Source: Ascidiaceihabitans sp. (lineage in GTDB: Bacteria > Pseudomonadota > Alphaproteobacteria > Rhodobacterales > Rhodobacteraceae). From it: a DNA stretch of 40,698 nt. The stretch is from contig JAOEQC010000015.1 of the NCBI GenBank assembly GCA_028388995.1, positions 1 through 40,698 on the forward strand, given 5' to 3'. Below are positions 1 to 7,712 of this stretch, in pieces. A model generated the notes under the pieces. That model was not told the origin of the DNA. It searched no databases and saw only the letters and a list, made by a program, of their open reading frames with translations. Position 1 is the first letter of the stretch, and the number at the start of each line of letters is the position of its first letter. The translations under genes were made by a program, and so were the position numbers.

Positions 1-257
1 TTTAGTTGAGGTGCTATTCGAGAACTAAATAACTGAATATTTAAATCCGCAACCTAATTTCTACTCATGCTCCAATTTCAAGTTAAACCGTGCCAATATT
101 CTTATCGAGTGACCCCAATTCTTTGGGAATAGTGTAGAGACTGTCGCCCGCCCCTAATCAATCTGATGCTCGCAATCGTTAGTCTGAGAGCACTTTTTAC
201 AGGTCTATCGCTACACATAACTTTAACGGGGGCAATTGAAACTCAACCAAATTGGTT
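1..257. other. intergenic region holding a diverged repeat copy
   Basis: No convincing gene. Positions 71-195 resemble 3807-3925 over most of their length (about 70% by eye), in the same orientation; see the repeat entries. Positions 244-256 form a small palindrome (AACCAA-A-TTGGTT). The stretch is AT-rich like the rest of the left 7.7 kb. Confidence 0.5.
71..195 (+). repeat. diverged direct repeat, copy A
   Basis: Shares with 3807-3925 a series of blocks in the same order: a CAATTTCAA block, an AACCG block, a GAGTG..CAATT block, a TAGAG.CTGT-like block and a final AGCACTTT block, with one gap of about 10 bases. Read in one frame both copies begin N-R-A..L..E..Q.F and then hit stops, so they may be decayed copies of the start of one gene. 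The parent gene is not recognised. Confidence 0.45.
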
Positions 258-288
258 AAGGTGGGCAAACTAAAAATATGCCCACCTT
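258..288 (-). terminator. hairpin terminator after htpG
   Basis: A perfect 10-bp stem AAGGTGGGCA (258-267) / TGCCCACCTT (279-288) with an 11-nt loop lies 5 bases past the htpG stop codon. The T-run after the stem on the minus strand is short, so termination strength is uncertain. Confidence 0.65.
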
Positions 289-293
289 GAAAA

Positions 294-2135
294 TTAGAGA
301 GAACTTCCGATTGCAATTAAGTCTTTTGAGAACTGCTGTGGATCAGATGGCATTTCACCATCCAGTACCCTCGCTTGTTCAAACAACATTCTGCTTATAG
401 CTTTTTGTAATTCGACTGAGAGGTTTGGAACCTTTTTAACTAATTCATGATTGCAATTCACTTCTAAGATTTTCGTACTATTTTTAAATTCTGGATTTTG
501 AGCTTTCATAATACGCTCCAAATTGAAGTCTAATCCACCTTCACCTGCGACCAGTCGTACGGGGCTTTCGACCAATTCTGAGGTTGATTTAACATCCTCA
601 ACTAGGTCACCAAGACAATCTTTGATAAGGGTAGTTATTGTGTTTTTTGCCTCATTGTCTGCTTTGTCTTCTGCTTGCTCCTCAGACAGTGCAGCCAGAT
701 CGTATTTGTCACGGGAAATAGATAAGAAGGATTTCTCTTTGTATGCTCCCATTTGTGACATCCAGAAGGCATCAATAGGGTCTGTCATAAGCAGGACATC
801 AATACCTTTTGCTTTAAAACCTTCTAGGTGAGGGCTTGATTTTGCCTGTTTCAAAGTATCTGCTGTAAGATAATAGATTTTATCTTGCTTCTCCGCCATT
901 TCTTCAATGTAGGAGTTTAGATTGATCAACTTCTCGTGTTTGAACGAGTATACACGGGTGATCTCTGCGATCTTTTCACGATTTTCAAAGTCCTCATACA
1001 ATCCTTCTTTTAGAACTTTACCGAATTGGCCCCAAAAGGCATCGTAATTCACGTCATCTTTTTTCATCTTCTTTTTAAGCTCAGAAAGAATACGCTTTGT
1101 AACTGACTTTGAGATTTTCTTGATTACTGGACTGCTTTGAACCATTTCCCTGCTCACGTTGAGGTCCAAACTCGTCGTGTCCAGGACCCCTTTTACAAAG
1201 CGAAGCCATGAGGGAATAATACCATCTACGTCTTGACTGATGAACACACGATTAATGTATAAACTGACTTTTGCTTTTCTCTCAGGCTCAAACAGATCAA
1301 AAGGTGCTGTCTTGGGGATGAACAACAGATTAGTGAAATCAATCGAGCCTTCGGTCCGATTGTGTAGCGTAATGTACGGATCATCGAAGGAACCTAAGCT
1401 ACTTTTGTAAAAATCGAAATATTCCTCCTTGGAAACTTCTGAAGGTGACTTAGTCCATAAAGCTTGCGCACTATTAGCTTGCTCTTTTTCTACATCCTTG
1501 GATTGAATAAAAATTGGAACTAATATGTGATCTGAGTATTTTTTAATCAGAGATTTGATCTTATTCAAATCTGCATATTCTTTTGCACTTTTTCGTAGAT
1601 GTAATTTTATTGAAGTTCCTATTTCGTGTTCGTTTTCTGATTTATAAATAGTGTAACCTGATTGGCCGTCACTTTCCCAAATATTTGCATCCTTTTCACC
1701 TGCTTTTCTGGTTGTTACGCTTACTTTTTCAGCGACCATGAAAGCAGAATAGAAACCAACGCCAAATTTACCAATGAGTGCCTTGGCTGCATCCTTGGAG
1801 TCAGTTGCTTCATCGATACTGTCTAAGAAAGAAGACGTACCTGAGCGGGCAATGGTACCCAATGTTTCTATTAGCTCATCTGAGCTTAGCCCAATTCCAG
1901 TATCCACAAGCTCAATTGTTTTTTTCTTTTCATCGACATGGACAAAGATTTCGTTCTCGCCAGAGTTCAAAATACTTGGCTCAGTCTGTCCTAAAAACTT
2001 CCGTTTGTGGATGGCATCGGAAGCGTTAGATAAAAGCTCACGAAGGAAGATATCGGGATCGGAATAAAGTGAATTGATGACAATGTTTAGGATTTTGCCA
2101 GTATCGGCTTCAAAATTGTGAGTTTGTGCGGTCAT
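294..2135 (-). CDS. htpG: Hsp90-family molecular chaperone HtpG
   Basis: Cytosolic ATP-dependent chaperone that remodels client proteins with the DnaK system. The 613-residue product has the GHKL ATPase domain at the N terminus (RELLSNASDA at residues 32-41, the nucleotide-binding DTGIGL around 78-83, the lid motif GKFGVGFYSAF from 122), followed by the middle domain and the C-terminal dimerisation domain; length is normal for bacterial HtpG. An in-frame ATG exists at 2147, but a GGAGG ribosome-binding site overlaps it and sits 5 bases before the ATG at 2135, so 2135 is chosen. The second ATP motif reads DTGIGL instead of the common DNGIGM: the Asp is kept, the Asn is not. The gene is more AT-rich than the housekeeping genes to the right and stands beside worn mobile-element sequence, so acquisition by transfer is possible (inference). 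A terminator-like hairpin follows. Confidence 0.97.
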   Translation of the reverse strand: MTAQTHNFEADTGKILNIVINSLYSDPDIFLRELLSNASDAIHKRKFLGQTEPSILNSGENEIFVHVDEKKKTIELVDTGIGLSSDELIETLGTIARSGTSSFLDSIDEATDSKDAAKALIGKFGVGFYSAFMVAEKVSVTTRKAGEKDANIWESDGQSGYTIYKSENEHEIGTSIKLHLRKSAKEYADLNKIKSLIKKYSDHILVPIFIQSKDVEKEQANSAQALWTKSPSEVSKEEYFDFYKSSLGSFDDPYITLHNRTEGSIDFTNLLFIPKTAPFDLFEPERKAKVSLYINRVFISQDVDGIIPSWLRFVKGVLDTTSLDLNVSREMVQSSPVIKKISKSVTKRILSELKKKMKKDDVNYDAFWGQFGKVLKEGLYEDFENREKIAEITRVYSFKHEKLINLNSYIEEMAEKQDKIYYLTADTLKQAKSSPHLEGFKAKGIDVLLMTDPIDAFWMSQMGAYKEKSFLSISRDKYDLAALSEEQAEDKADNEAKNTITTLIKDCLGDLVEDVKSTSELVESPVRLVAGEGGLDFNLERIMKAQNPEFKNSTKILEVNCNHELVKKVPNLSVELQKAISRMLFEQARVLDGEMPSDPQQFSKDLIAIGSSL

Positions 2136-2147
2136 GTTTGCCTCCAT

Positions 2148-2392
2148 TATTTATAAAGTTAGCTAACAATTTGGTAAGGCAATGCAAGAGCTAACTATGT
2201 TTTAAAACAGCAATAAATTGTGGTTGAGATGATCTTTCGCAAAATATGTATTCGTTAATAGAGCCGCAAACGGCGCTGTCAGATTTTAAATTCTTGAGGT
2301 GAGCAGAGCAGAGCACGTTTATTGTATCGTGGGATAATCACACATTCTTTATTAAGTTATTCTTTCACTTGTCCTGACTTTTTCGTTCGTAA
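2148..2392. other. intergenic region upstream of htpG
   Basis: Holds the htpG leader and promoter on the minus strand. I could not identify a confident sigma-32 promoter. A GTTAGCTAAC palindrome lies at 2158-2167. No gene is visible. Confidence 0.5.
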
Positions 2393-2560
2393 TGTGGAGT
2401 ATCTTTACCTCGTAAGTTTAGGGCTATCGCATTTCAGAAATACTGTCCTCCAAGTATTACCTACAAAACAGTAGGTTGGACGACTCATGGCGTGGGGCAG
2501 GGGTATGGTTCAGGCTATCCGATAAGCTTGCTTCAGGAATGGCTGGAGAAGGCTATTTAG
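2393..2560 (+). pseudogene. 3' remnant of a tyrosine recombinase (phage-type integrase)
   Basis: A 55-codon open frame with no start codon ends at the TAG at 2558-2560. Its last 30 residues have the pattern of the C-terminal catalytic end of tyrosine recombinases: a V-G-W segment in the place of the L-G-H box, then H-G-V-G-Q-G-Y-G-S-G-Y-P carrying the candidate nucleophilic Tyr, then a final amphipathic helix rich in Leu, Glu and Trp. The frame is preceded by stop codons and nothing recognisable as the rest of the enzyme lies upstream, so only the 3' tip remains. The identification is by motif pattern alone. It fits the neighbouring repeats and truncated genes, which point to an old integration site. 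Confidence 0.5.
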
Positions 2561-2610
2561 AAACTTTTTAAATGGTTGTATCAGTCTGAAGGCTGGAGCA
2601 ATCTAAAGAT

Positions 2611-3267
2611 ATGTATCAGATACAGAAAAAACTAAGACTATTCATGCTCGCCGCTTCAATCTTTTATTGCAGTTTGGCAAAAGCTGAACAGGTCACTTTT
2701 TCTGATAACTGGACCGAACAGGCTTTTTCTTTGTTTTCCAGTAATGAGTTTGTTCTGAATGCTGATACCCTTAATATAAGTTCTGAAGGCACAGTATCCA
2801 TTTTGTGGAAAAAGTTGCCTCCTTCAATGTGGGAGGCCAATCAAGCAAATTGGGATTGGGCCGTCGAAGCATCAGTGCCTGCTACAGACCTCACTGTGAG
2901 AGGTGGTGATGATCGAAATCTGTCTATTTATTTTGTGTTTTTGCCTCAAGAATATTTACCTGAATCGAAAGGTAAACTGACTGATCTTCTTAACAATAAA
3001 AATGTACGTGTGTTGATGTATGTTTGGGGAGGGGATCACGCTCGGCGAGAGGTGCTGCCCTCGCCATATTTGGAAGAGTTTGGCAAAGTTATTATTTTAC
3101 AAAGTGCGGGCACAGGCAGGGCAAGTGAGCAAGTTAACTTAGCGTATGACTTTAATAGAGCATTTGGAGACAAGCCAGAAAAACTAGTTGGAATAGCTAT
3201 CTCAGCTGACAGCGATGATACCCGCTCAACAATAATTTCCAGCATATCTAACTTGCAGGTAAATTAA
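2611..3267 (+). CDS. secreted DUF3047 family protein
   Basis: A 218-residue protein with an N-terminal signal peptide (basic start, hydrophobic stretch, cleavage expected after A-K-A near residue 25). The mature part follows the DUF3047 pattern: a W-D-W-A-V core strand, G-D-D near residue 95, a Y-F-V-F strand, L-M-Y-V-W-G-G near 135, a late D-F-N-R-A-F-G segment and a final I-A-I-S-A-D-S-D-D-T motif. Family members are periplasmic or outer-surface proteins of unknown role, probably with a beta-sandwich fold; no catalytic residues are known to me. The start ATG lacks a strong ribosome-binding site: the nearest GGAG is about 14 bases upstream. It stands alone in an AT-rich accessory stretch, 50 bp after the integrase remnant, consistent with cargo of a former element (inference). 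Confidence 0.75.
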   Translation: MYQIQKKLRLFMLAASIFYCSLAKAEQVTFSDNWTEQAFSLFSSNEFVLNADTLNISSEGTVSILWKKLPPSMWEANQANWDWAVEASVPATDLTVRGGDDRNLSIYFVFLPQEYLPESKGKLTDLLNNKNVRVLMYVWGGDHARREVLPSPYLEEFGKVIILQSAGTGRASEQVNLAYDFNRAFGDKPEKLVGIAISADSDDTRSTIISSISNLQVN

Positions 3268-3392
3268 AAAGGCTTCAAAGAGTTTTCAGTAATTTGGTCA
3301 GTACCCACATGCGACATGACAAGTGTCGAACCTAAACAAGTGAGTAATAGCGGATGCTTATCTGAGGTTTGCCACTTCTAGTGAGGCAGTTT

Positions 3393-3545
3393 GTGGCGGA
3401 TCGACAGTGAGTTTGGTTCCTATCTCAACCATAAAAAATCAGTTAACACTCTGTAATCATTAAATACAGCATACCTTAGTTCACTACAATTAGGCGCACA
3501 TTGGTCAGTAATCTGGTCAGTAATTGATTTAGATATATTTGGGCA
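3393..3545 (+). repeat. inverted repeat, left arm
   Basis: Matches the reverse complement of 7407-7548. The central part (about 3436-3508), which includes AGTTAACACTCTGTAATCAT, is close to 90% identical by eye; the flanks are weaker but still alignable. This arm carries an extra 10-15 bases where GGTCAGTAAT is duplicated. The two arms flank a segment of about 3.9 kb. Confidence 0.75.
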
Positions 3546-3704
3546 CGTGAATTCCAGATTTACACTTTATATGTTCAGCATTCATCAGTGTTGTCTGAGT
3601 CCAATCAGCGTTGGTTAGCGTTGCTCGGTCCGCGGTCCGTGGACCAACGGCAGAGGGGTTGCTGTGCCCAACCCAGTGCAATTGAGCCACAGGTCCATGG
3701 GCAG

Positions 3705-3725
3705 GGGGCCCTGTCGTAGGGCCCC
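3705..3725. other. GC-rich hairpin
   Basis: GGGGCCCT (3705-3712) and AGGGCCCC (3718-3725) form a perfect 8-bp stem with a 5-nt loop. No T-run follows, so it does not look like an intrinsic terminator. It lies in a GC-rich patch inside otherwise AT-rich sequence. Role unknown. Confidence 0.4.
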
Positions 3726-3806
3726 GCGCCTCGAACCACGGGCCTTTGGTATTAGCCTTGTAAATTCATTCGGGGGTAATTTTGTTCAGATGCCATCTCT
3801 ATTTAC

Positions 3807-3925
3807 GCCTCAATTTCAAAATGAACCGAGCTGCTGCTCTCGATGAGTGGCGTCAATTATTCAGCGCATAGATTTAGGCTGTGCGAGCAATCAGATTCTT
3901 GTTATCATTAAGTTGATAGCACTTT
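3807..3925 (+). repeat. diverged direct repeat, copy B
   Basis: Partner of 71-195. This copy starts with an apparent M-N-R-A-A-A-L-D-E-W-R-Q-L-F reading at 3822, broken by a TAG soon after. It looks like the start of a decayed gene of unknown identity. Confidence 0.45.
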
Positions 3926-3977
3926 ATTTAATAATAAAGTCTGAGCCTCACCGCTCATTTCGCACACTTTCTGTTCA

Positions 3978-4016
3978 GTTCTGCGCATTTCCTTACAGAA
4001 CGCGGTGGTCTATATT
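3978..4016 (+). promoter_or_regulatory. candidate operator and promoter of the pirin gene
   Basis: GTTCTG (3978-3983) and CAGAAC (3996-4001) form a 6-bp inverted repeat with a 12-nt spacer, a size typical of dimeric regulator sites such as LysR-type ones. A TATATT box at 4011-4016 could be the -10 element. Which regulator binds cannot be told; none is encoded nearby. Confidence 0.35.
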
Positions 4017-4042
4017 TTTGACAGCATGCAAAGGAGACTACG

Positions 4043-4954
4043 ATGACTTTTCGACCTGTAGTGGAGACCACACGAGCCCAACCTGCCATGGAAGGCGCTG
4101 GCGTGCATTTGCACCGTGTTTTTGGTTTTGGTGATACAACACAAACCGATCCATTTTTGATGATGGATGATTTCCGCAATGATGTGCCTGCACATTACGA
4201 GCGCGGTTTCCCTTGGCATCCCCACCGCGGAATTGAGACGATTACCTACGTTCTCGAAGGCGAAGTCGCCCATGGAGATTCGCTTGGTAATAATGGTGTG
4301 TTGGGTGCCGGATCAGTGCAATGGATGACCGCAGGATCAGGAATTTTGCACCAAGAGATGCCGAAAGGGAATGCGGCCGGACAGATGCACGGGTTTCAGT
4401 TGTGGGCGAATTTGCCGTCTGCTCTGAAGATGACGGATCCACGCTATCAAGATATTGCGGGCAATGATGTGCCGCAGATTATTGATGATGACGGTACAGT
4501 GGTGAAGATCATTACCGGTAACTTCTGGGGCAAAGCTGGCCCTGTTGATGGTATTGCGGCCGACCCGTTGTTCTTGGATGTGTCTATTCCGCCAAATGGG
4601 CGCAAGACTTTACCTGTAGATACTCGTGCCAATGCGTTTGCCTATGTCTTTGCCGGAAAGGGAAGCTTTGTAGATGCGTCCACGCCCGTTGGTGTGCGCG
4701 TGGAGAAAGAGGTCGCAGGCGAAGAGCTGAACATCCGCGATATGACTGGCAACAGGACGTTGGTGCGTTTTGGTAATGGCGACGATGTGACTGTACAGGC
4801 GGGGCCGGATGGTGTGCGATTTTTGTTGATTGCTGGCCGCCCTTTGCAGGAACCTGTCGCGTGGCATGGCCCGATCGTGATGAACACACAGGCAGAGTTG
4901 CAGCAAGCGATGCGTGATTTGCAGAATGGGAATTTCATCAAGGCCGCCCACTAG
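4043..4954 (+). CDS. pirin family protein (bicupin)
   Basis: A 303-residue two-cupin protein of the pirin family. The N-terminal cupin keeps the metal ligands of pirins: H59 and H61 in the H-P-H-R-G-I-E-T motif, then H103 and E105 in G-I-L-H-Q-E. Bacterial pirins bind iron; some act as quercetin 2,3-dioxygenases and others modulate metabolic enzymes, so the substrate here is not known. A good AAGGAG ribosome-binding site precedes the ATG. It is the only well-preserved gene between truncated glycogen genes and repeats, and its base composition is closer to the housekeeping part than to its AT-rich surroundings. It lies between the arms of the inverted repeat. Confidence 0.93.
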   Translation: MTFRPVVETTRAQPAMEGAGVHLHRVFGFGDTTQTDPFLMMDDFRNDVPAHYERGFPWHPHRGIETITYVLEGEVAHGDSLGNNGVLGAGSVQWMTAGSGILHQEMPKGNAAGQMHGFQLWANLPSALKMTDPRYQDIAGNDVPQIIDDDGTVVKIITGNFWGKAGPVDGIAADPLFLDVSIPPNGRKTLPVDTRANAFAYVFAGKGSFVDASTPVGVRVEKEVAGEELNIRDMTGNRTLVRFGNGDDVTVQAGPDGVRFLLIAGRPLQEPVAWHGPIVMNTQAELQQAMRDLQNGNFIKAAH

Positions 4955-5094
4955 AACGCGCATACGCCCAGGCAATTATGTACATTTAACCCACCACGTT
5001 CTGTTGTTGCTTACACTCAGCGACATTCATTTCCGCCTGCCATTCTTGTAGCTAGAGGCGCTACATGGGCTGGGTGTGGGATTAGATCGGTTGT

Positions 5095-5376
5095 GTGGTG
5101 TTGCATGTGTCAATTCCGATTGCCAGATGCCGACCAACCTCTCTAGTTGCTATTCTGTGGCTGTCTGGGACGATTACTCCAAATGGTTCAACAGCATGGG
5201 ATCAGATGATCCATGTTCTGAACCGTGGCCCTGCGGTTGAAGTGATCCTGCCGGGTTTGCGTGAAGGTGATATCTGGACGCGTAGTTTTGTTTCTGCGCA
5301 CAATCAGTCCTTAGACGGCACGTATATTGATGCGGACAGCATTGTCGTGTTCACCAATGAGGCTGATGCGACATAA
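5095..5376 (+). pseudogene. 3' remnant of a glycogen debranching enzyme gene (glgX-like)
   Basis: The frame ends at 5376 and its last 65 residues resemble the C-terminal beta-sandwich of GlgX-type glycogen debranching enzymes: V-L-N-R-G-P-A-V-E-V-I-L-P, then W-T-R-S-F, then a final strand I-D-A-D-S-I-V-V-F-T-N-E (the usual ending is an A-R-S-V-V-V-F type strand). The glycosidase domain is absent; sequence before about 5140 does not look like it. The call is supported mostly by the adjacent pgm start, because glgX and pgm are commonly neighbours in the glycogen operons of this family. On sequence alone the identification is moderate. Confidence 0.5.
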
Positions 5377-5411
5377 AGCAAAACCCACCCTTGACCGACG
5401 GAGATTACACC

Positions 5412-5606
5412 ATGCCAATGCAAACTGTTCGAACGACTGCCATCGAAGGTCAGAAACCCGGAACCAGTGGATTGCGTAAAAAGACGGCGGTATTCCGATT
5501 GCCTCATTTTCTGCTTGTCTCCGTTATTGATCTGCAAATCCAAGACGAATATTCGCTTTTGATCGGCTATAGAAACTTAATGGGCATTGAACGAGTCAAG
5601 GTTTGA
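5412..5606 (+). pseudogene. pgm: 5' remnant of alpha-phosphoglucomutase (pgm)
   Basis: The ATG at 5412, preceded by a GGAG-type ribosome-binding site, opens with M-P-M-Q-T-V-R-T-T and then Q-K-P-G-T-S-G-L-R-K-K with a following V-F-R-L-P-H-F-L. This is the highly conserved N terminus of bacterial alpha-D-phosphoglucomutase, which interconverts glucose 1- and 6-phosphate. Similarity fades after about 40 residues and the frame stops at 5606, whereas the full enzyme has about 545 residues. The catalytic phosphoserine region is missing, so the product cannot work. With the preceding glgX-like remnant it marks a deleted glycogen operon. Confidence 0.8.
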
Positions 5607-5625
5607 ATAACCTATGAAAAATACG

Positions 5626-5826
5626 CTAACCTGCAAATTGCCATCGCTGTAGCACAATAATCATTTGGTCAGCTTTGAGTGCGTTTGTACTTGCAGAAGT
5701 AGCCTCAGAGGAAATACCGTAAGCCTCCTCAAACTTGCAATCAAGACAAGCTATCTTGGTCGCATCGTATGTCACGGTCCGTCCGTTACACACTGGGCAA
5801 ATGGCCTGAACATCATCGTTGAACAT
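5626..5826 (-). CDS. small zinc-ribbon protein
   Basis: A 66-residue protein with two Cys pairs, C10-P-V-C13 and C27-L-D-C30, spaced as in a zinc ribbon, followed by a short acidic and helical tail. An ATG seven codons further upstream (5847) is possible, but neither start has a strong ribosome-binding site; the inner one (5826) has a purine-rich AAAG run before it. No family is recognised beyond the zinc ribbon. It is transcribed against the flanking genes. Function unknown. Confidence 0.55.
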   Translation of the reverse strand: MFNDDVQAICPVCNGRTVTYDATKIACLDCKFEEAYGISSEATSASTNALKADQMIIVLQRWQFAG

Positions 5827-5953
5827 AATGGAACTTTTTCTTTGCATTTATAGGTTTTATTATTTTAGTGGATGACCCCAAAGGACTTGCACATGATAAG
5901 CTATTGACTTGTTATCAAAACAAGGCACGATCACAAAATGTATGGGGAGTTTT

Positions 5954-6892
5954 ATGAAAAAATCGATATATATTTTAAATCTTGGACTTTTCATTTTTGG
6001 TTGGACCATTCCTGCCACTGCTCAGAATGTTCCCCAAACAGAAGACCTAGCTGGATCAGTGGTAGCTAATAACAAGACTCGATTGTCTTATGAGGCTCGA
6101 GGCTGCATCACAGGGTTGTCGAAAATAGCAGTAAAAACTGGTACGACTACCGCAGGGCAAATGTTAGTAGAGCTTGATAACCGCACTGCTAAGTTAGCAG
6201 TTAGGACTGCCCAAGCGCGAGTGAATGATCTCGAAGATGCACTAAGTGAAGCCGATTTTGCGATTGATGTTGCCAAGTCAAATATAACAAGAGTGAATGA
6301 AGAACGAAATTTTGTTAACAAAGAATTTGAACGCACACGTGTGCTATTCAAACGTGGCTTAGTTAACGAAACGGCATTGGAAGTGGTCGAACGCAGTAAG
6401 CTGAATGCAACATTCGCTGTTGAACGGTCGGAGGAAGAACTTACGCGTACCGTGGCAGCTAGATTGCGTGCTAAAACTGCGTTGGAAATTGGTGAATTGG
6501 ACGTCCTAGGTCGTGAATTAGAGCTTGAATCATTGACAGTTAATTCGCCATTCGATGGTGTATTGTTAAATTTTGAACCCAAAATTGGTGATTGTGTTTT
6601 AGCGGGAGCATTGGTGGCGCAAATCTATGCTCCAACTGAAAAGAATGTAGAGACATTTCTCTTTGTTAACCAATTGGTTGATACCGTGGAGGGTGGAGTT
6701 ACCGTTGGCACAGAAGTAAATGTAAAACGCGTGAACGGGGAAACTTGCCCAGGAATTTTTTCGCTAATTAGCACAGAGGCGGATTTGGAGTCTCAGCACG
6801 TAAAAACAACTATTGAGTTAGCTGCATCATGCGCACCAAATATGTTTTTAAACGAATTTGTTGGGATAGAAATTTTGCCAATCGATCGCTGA
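5954..6892 (+). CDS. periplasmic adaptor of RND/HlyD type, orphan
   Basis: A 312-residue protein with a signal peptide (M-K-K start, hydrophobic core, cleavage after A-T-A near residue 23). It has the layout of a membrane-fusion protein: a first half lipoyl-like segment ending near V-K-T-G-T-T-T-A-G-Q-M-L-V-E-L-D, a long Ala/Glu/Arg-rich helical hairpin (about residues 75-185), the second half with L-T-V-N-S-P-F-D-G-V, and a C-terminal beta-barrel part. A GGGGAG ribosome-binding site just before the ATG at 5954 decides the start; an upstream in-frame ATG at 5909 lacks one. Such adaptors normally sit next to an RND pump or ABC transporter, but none is in this window. AT-rich, probably foreign (inference). 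Confidence 0.75.
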   Translation: MKKSIYILNLGLFIFGWTIPATAQNVPQTEDLAGSVVANNKTRLSYEARGCITGLSKIAVKTGTTTAGQMLVELDNRTAKLAVRTAQARVNDLEDALSEADFAIDVAKSNITRVNEERNFVNKEFERTRVLFKRGLVNETALEVVERSKLNATFAVERSEEELTRTVAARLRAKTALEIGELDVLGRELELESLTVNSPFDGVLLNFEPKIGDCVLAGALVAQIYAPTEKNVETFLFVNQLVDTVEGGVTVGTEVNVKRVNGETCPGIFSLISTEADLESQHVKTTIELAASCAPNMFLNEFVGIEILPIDR

Positions 6893-7712
6893 GCTTCAGA
6901 AAATGTCAAATAATACTTTGGTGTGCAATTGTAGGCTTGTTTGACATAGCAAGGCCATTTTTTTTGAATCAAGCCAAATAGCTGTTGAAAGGCACTTGCG
7001 TTTAGAATCTTTTGGATAGTCCTCCATGTTGTTACTTGCTTAATGTTCGTGGCTTGCAACGCTAGGGCATTGGGCTGTTTGTCAATGGATAATAAAAACT
7101 GCATTGCACTAATTACACTTTTCATAGCTCCCACAGTTGAAATTGATAAGTTGGACTTACCTGTCAATTTGTGGACCTATTGGATAGCCAAGTGGAACAT
7201 TATAATTTATTAGTGACTGTTATTAATTAGTTTAAGATATACTTATCATCATATTGAAGCTTATACAGCCTAGTCTCTATTTTATTACTAGAACCTACTA
7301 ATTTGCAGAACACTAGATCAACACGACACGTCTCGAATGAGACCTCCTAGAAGTCCTTCTTACCTCCTAAAGTTTACTTTTGGGTCGGTAATTTAATGAG
7401 GACTCTAGCCCAAATACATCTCAACAAATTACTGACCAATATGCTCCTTATTGCAGTGAACTAAGGTATGCTGTATCCAATGATTACAGAGTGTTAACTG
7501 ATTGTTGGTGGATCAGATAGTAGCCGAGCTCACTGTCGATCGGCCACTACCCTCTACTATGGCATAGTACCCTATTCTTATCATGGAAATTTCGGCTGCA
7601 AACTAATTCATTGGATACATCGGACTGCTTTTTGATCATCAAATGCAACGCTGTAGACATCTACATGCTAACAGCCTAAGTTTTTGTTGAACACGTAAAT
7701 TTGGGTAAGAAT
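6893..7712. other. AT-rich intergenic region with the right inverted repeat
   Basis: About 820 bp with no supported gene. Positions 7200-7330 are very AT-rich. It contains the right arm of the inverted repeat (7407-7548), then the leader of the amino-acid ABC operon. A minus-strand open frame at 6793-7167 is not convincing. Confidence 0.5.
7407..7548 (-). repeat. inverted repeat, right arm
   Basis: Reverse-complement match to 3393-3545. The best-conserved block is at about 7430-7502. The arms face each other across about 3.9 kb holding pirin, the glycogen remnants, the zinc-ribbon gene and the adaptor gene. Confidence 0.75.

Larger units (their letters stand above)
3268..4042. other. repeat-rich intergenic region
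   Basis: No supported gene in about 775 bp. It holds the left arm of the inverted repeat (3393-3545), a GC-rich patch at about 3630-3750 with a strong hairpin (3705-3725), copy B of the diverged direct repeat (3807-3925) and the candidate operator and promoter of the pirin gene. The sequence GGTCAGTA recurs near 3294, 3502 and 3514, in line with fragmented repeat units. Confidence 0.55.

Noticed and set aside
3287-3550. Repeated GGTCAGTA units as a CRISPR-like array
   Set aside because: Units are short, irregularly spaced and few; there are no spacers of uniform length and no cas genes.
3630-3780. GC-rich patch as a possible RNA gene (tRNA or similar)
   Set aside because: No cloverleaf or known RNA pattern could be folded by eye; only isolated hairpins.
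3664-4134. Short plus-strand open frames between the repeats and pirin
   Set aside because: They run through the GC-rich hairpin and the diverged repeat; no start signals and no protein-like pattern over their whole length.
6793-7167. Minus-strand open frame of 124 codons after the adaptor gene
   Set aside because: It overlaps the conserved 3' end of the adaptor gene, has no clear ribosome-binding site, and its weak helix-turn-helix-like look does not hold up.
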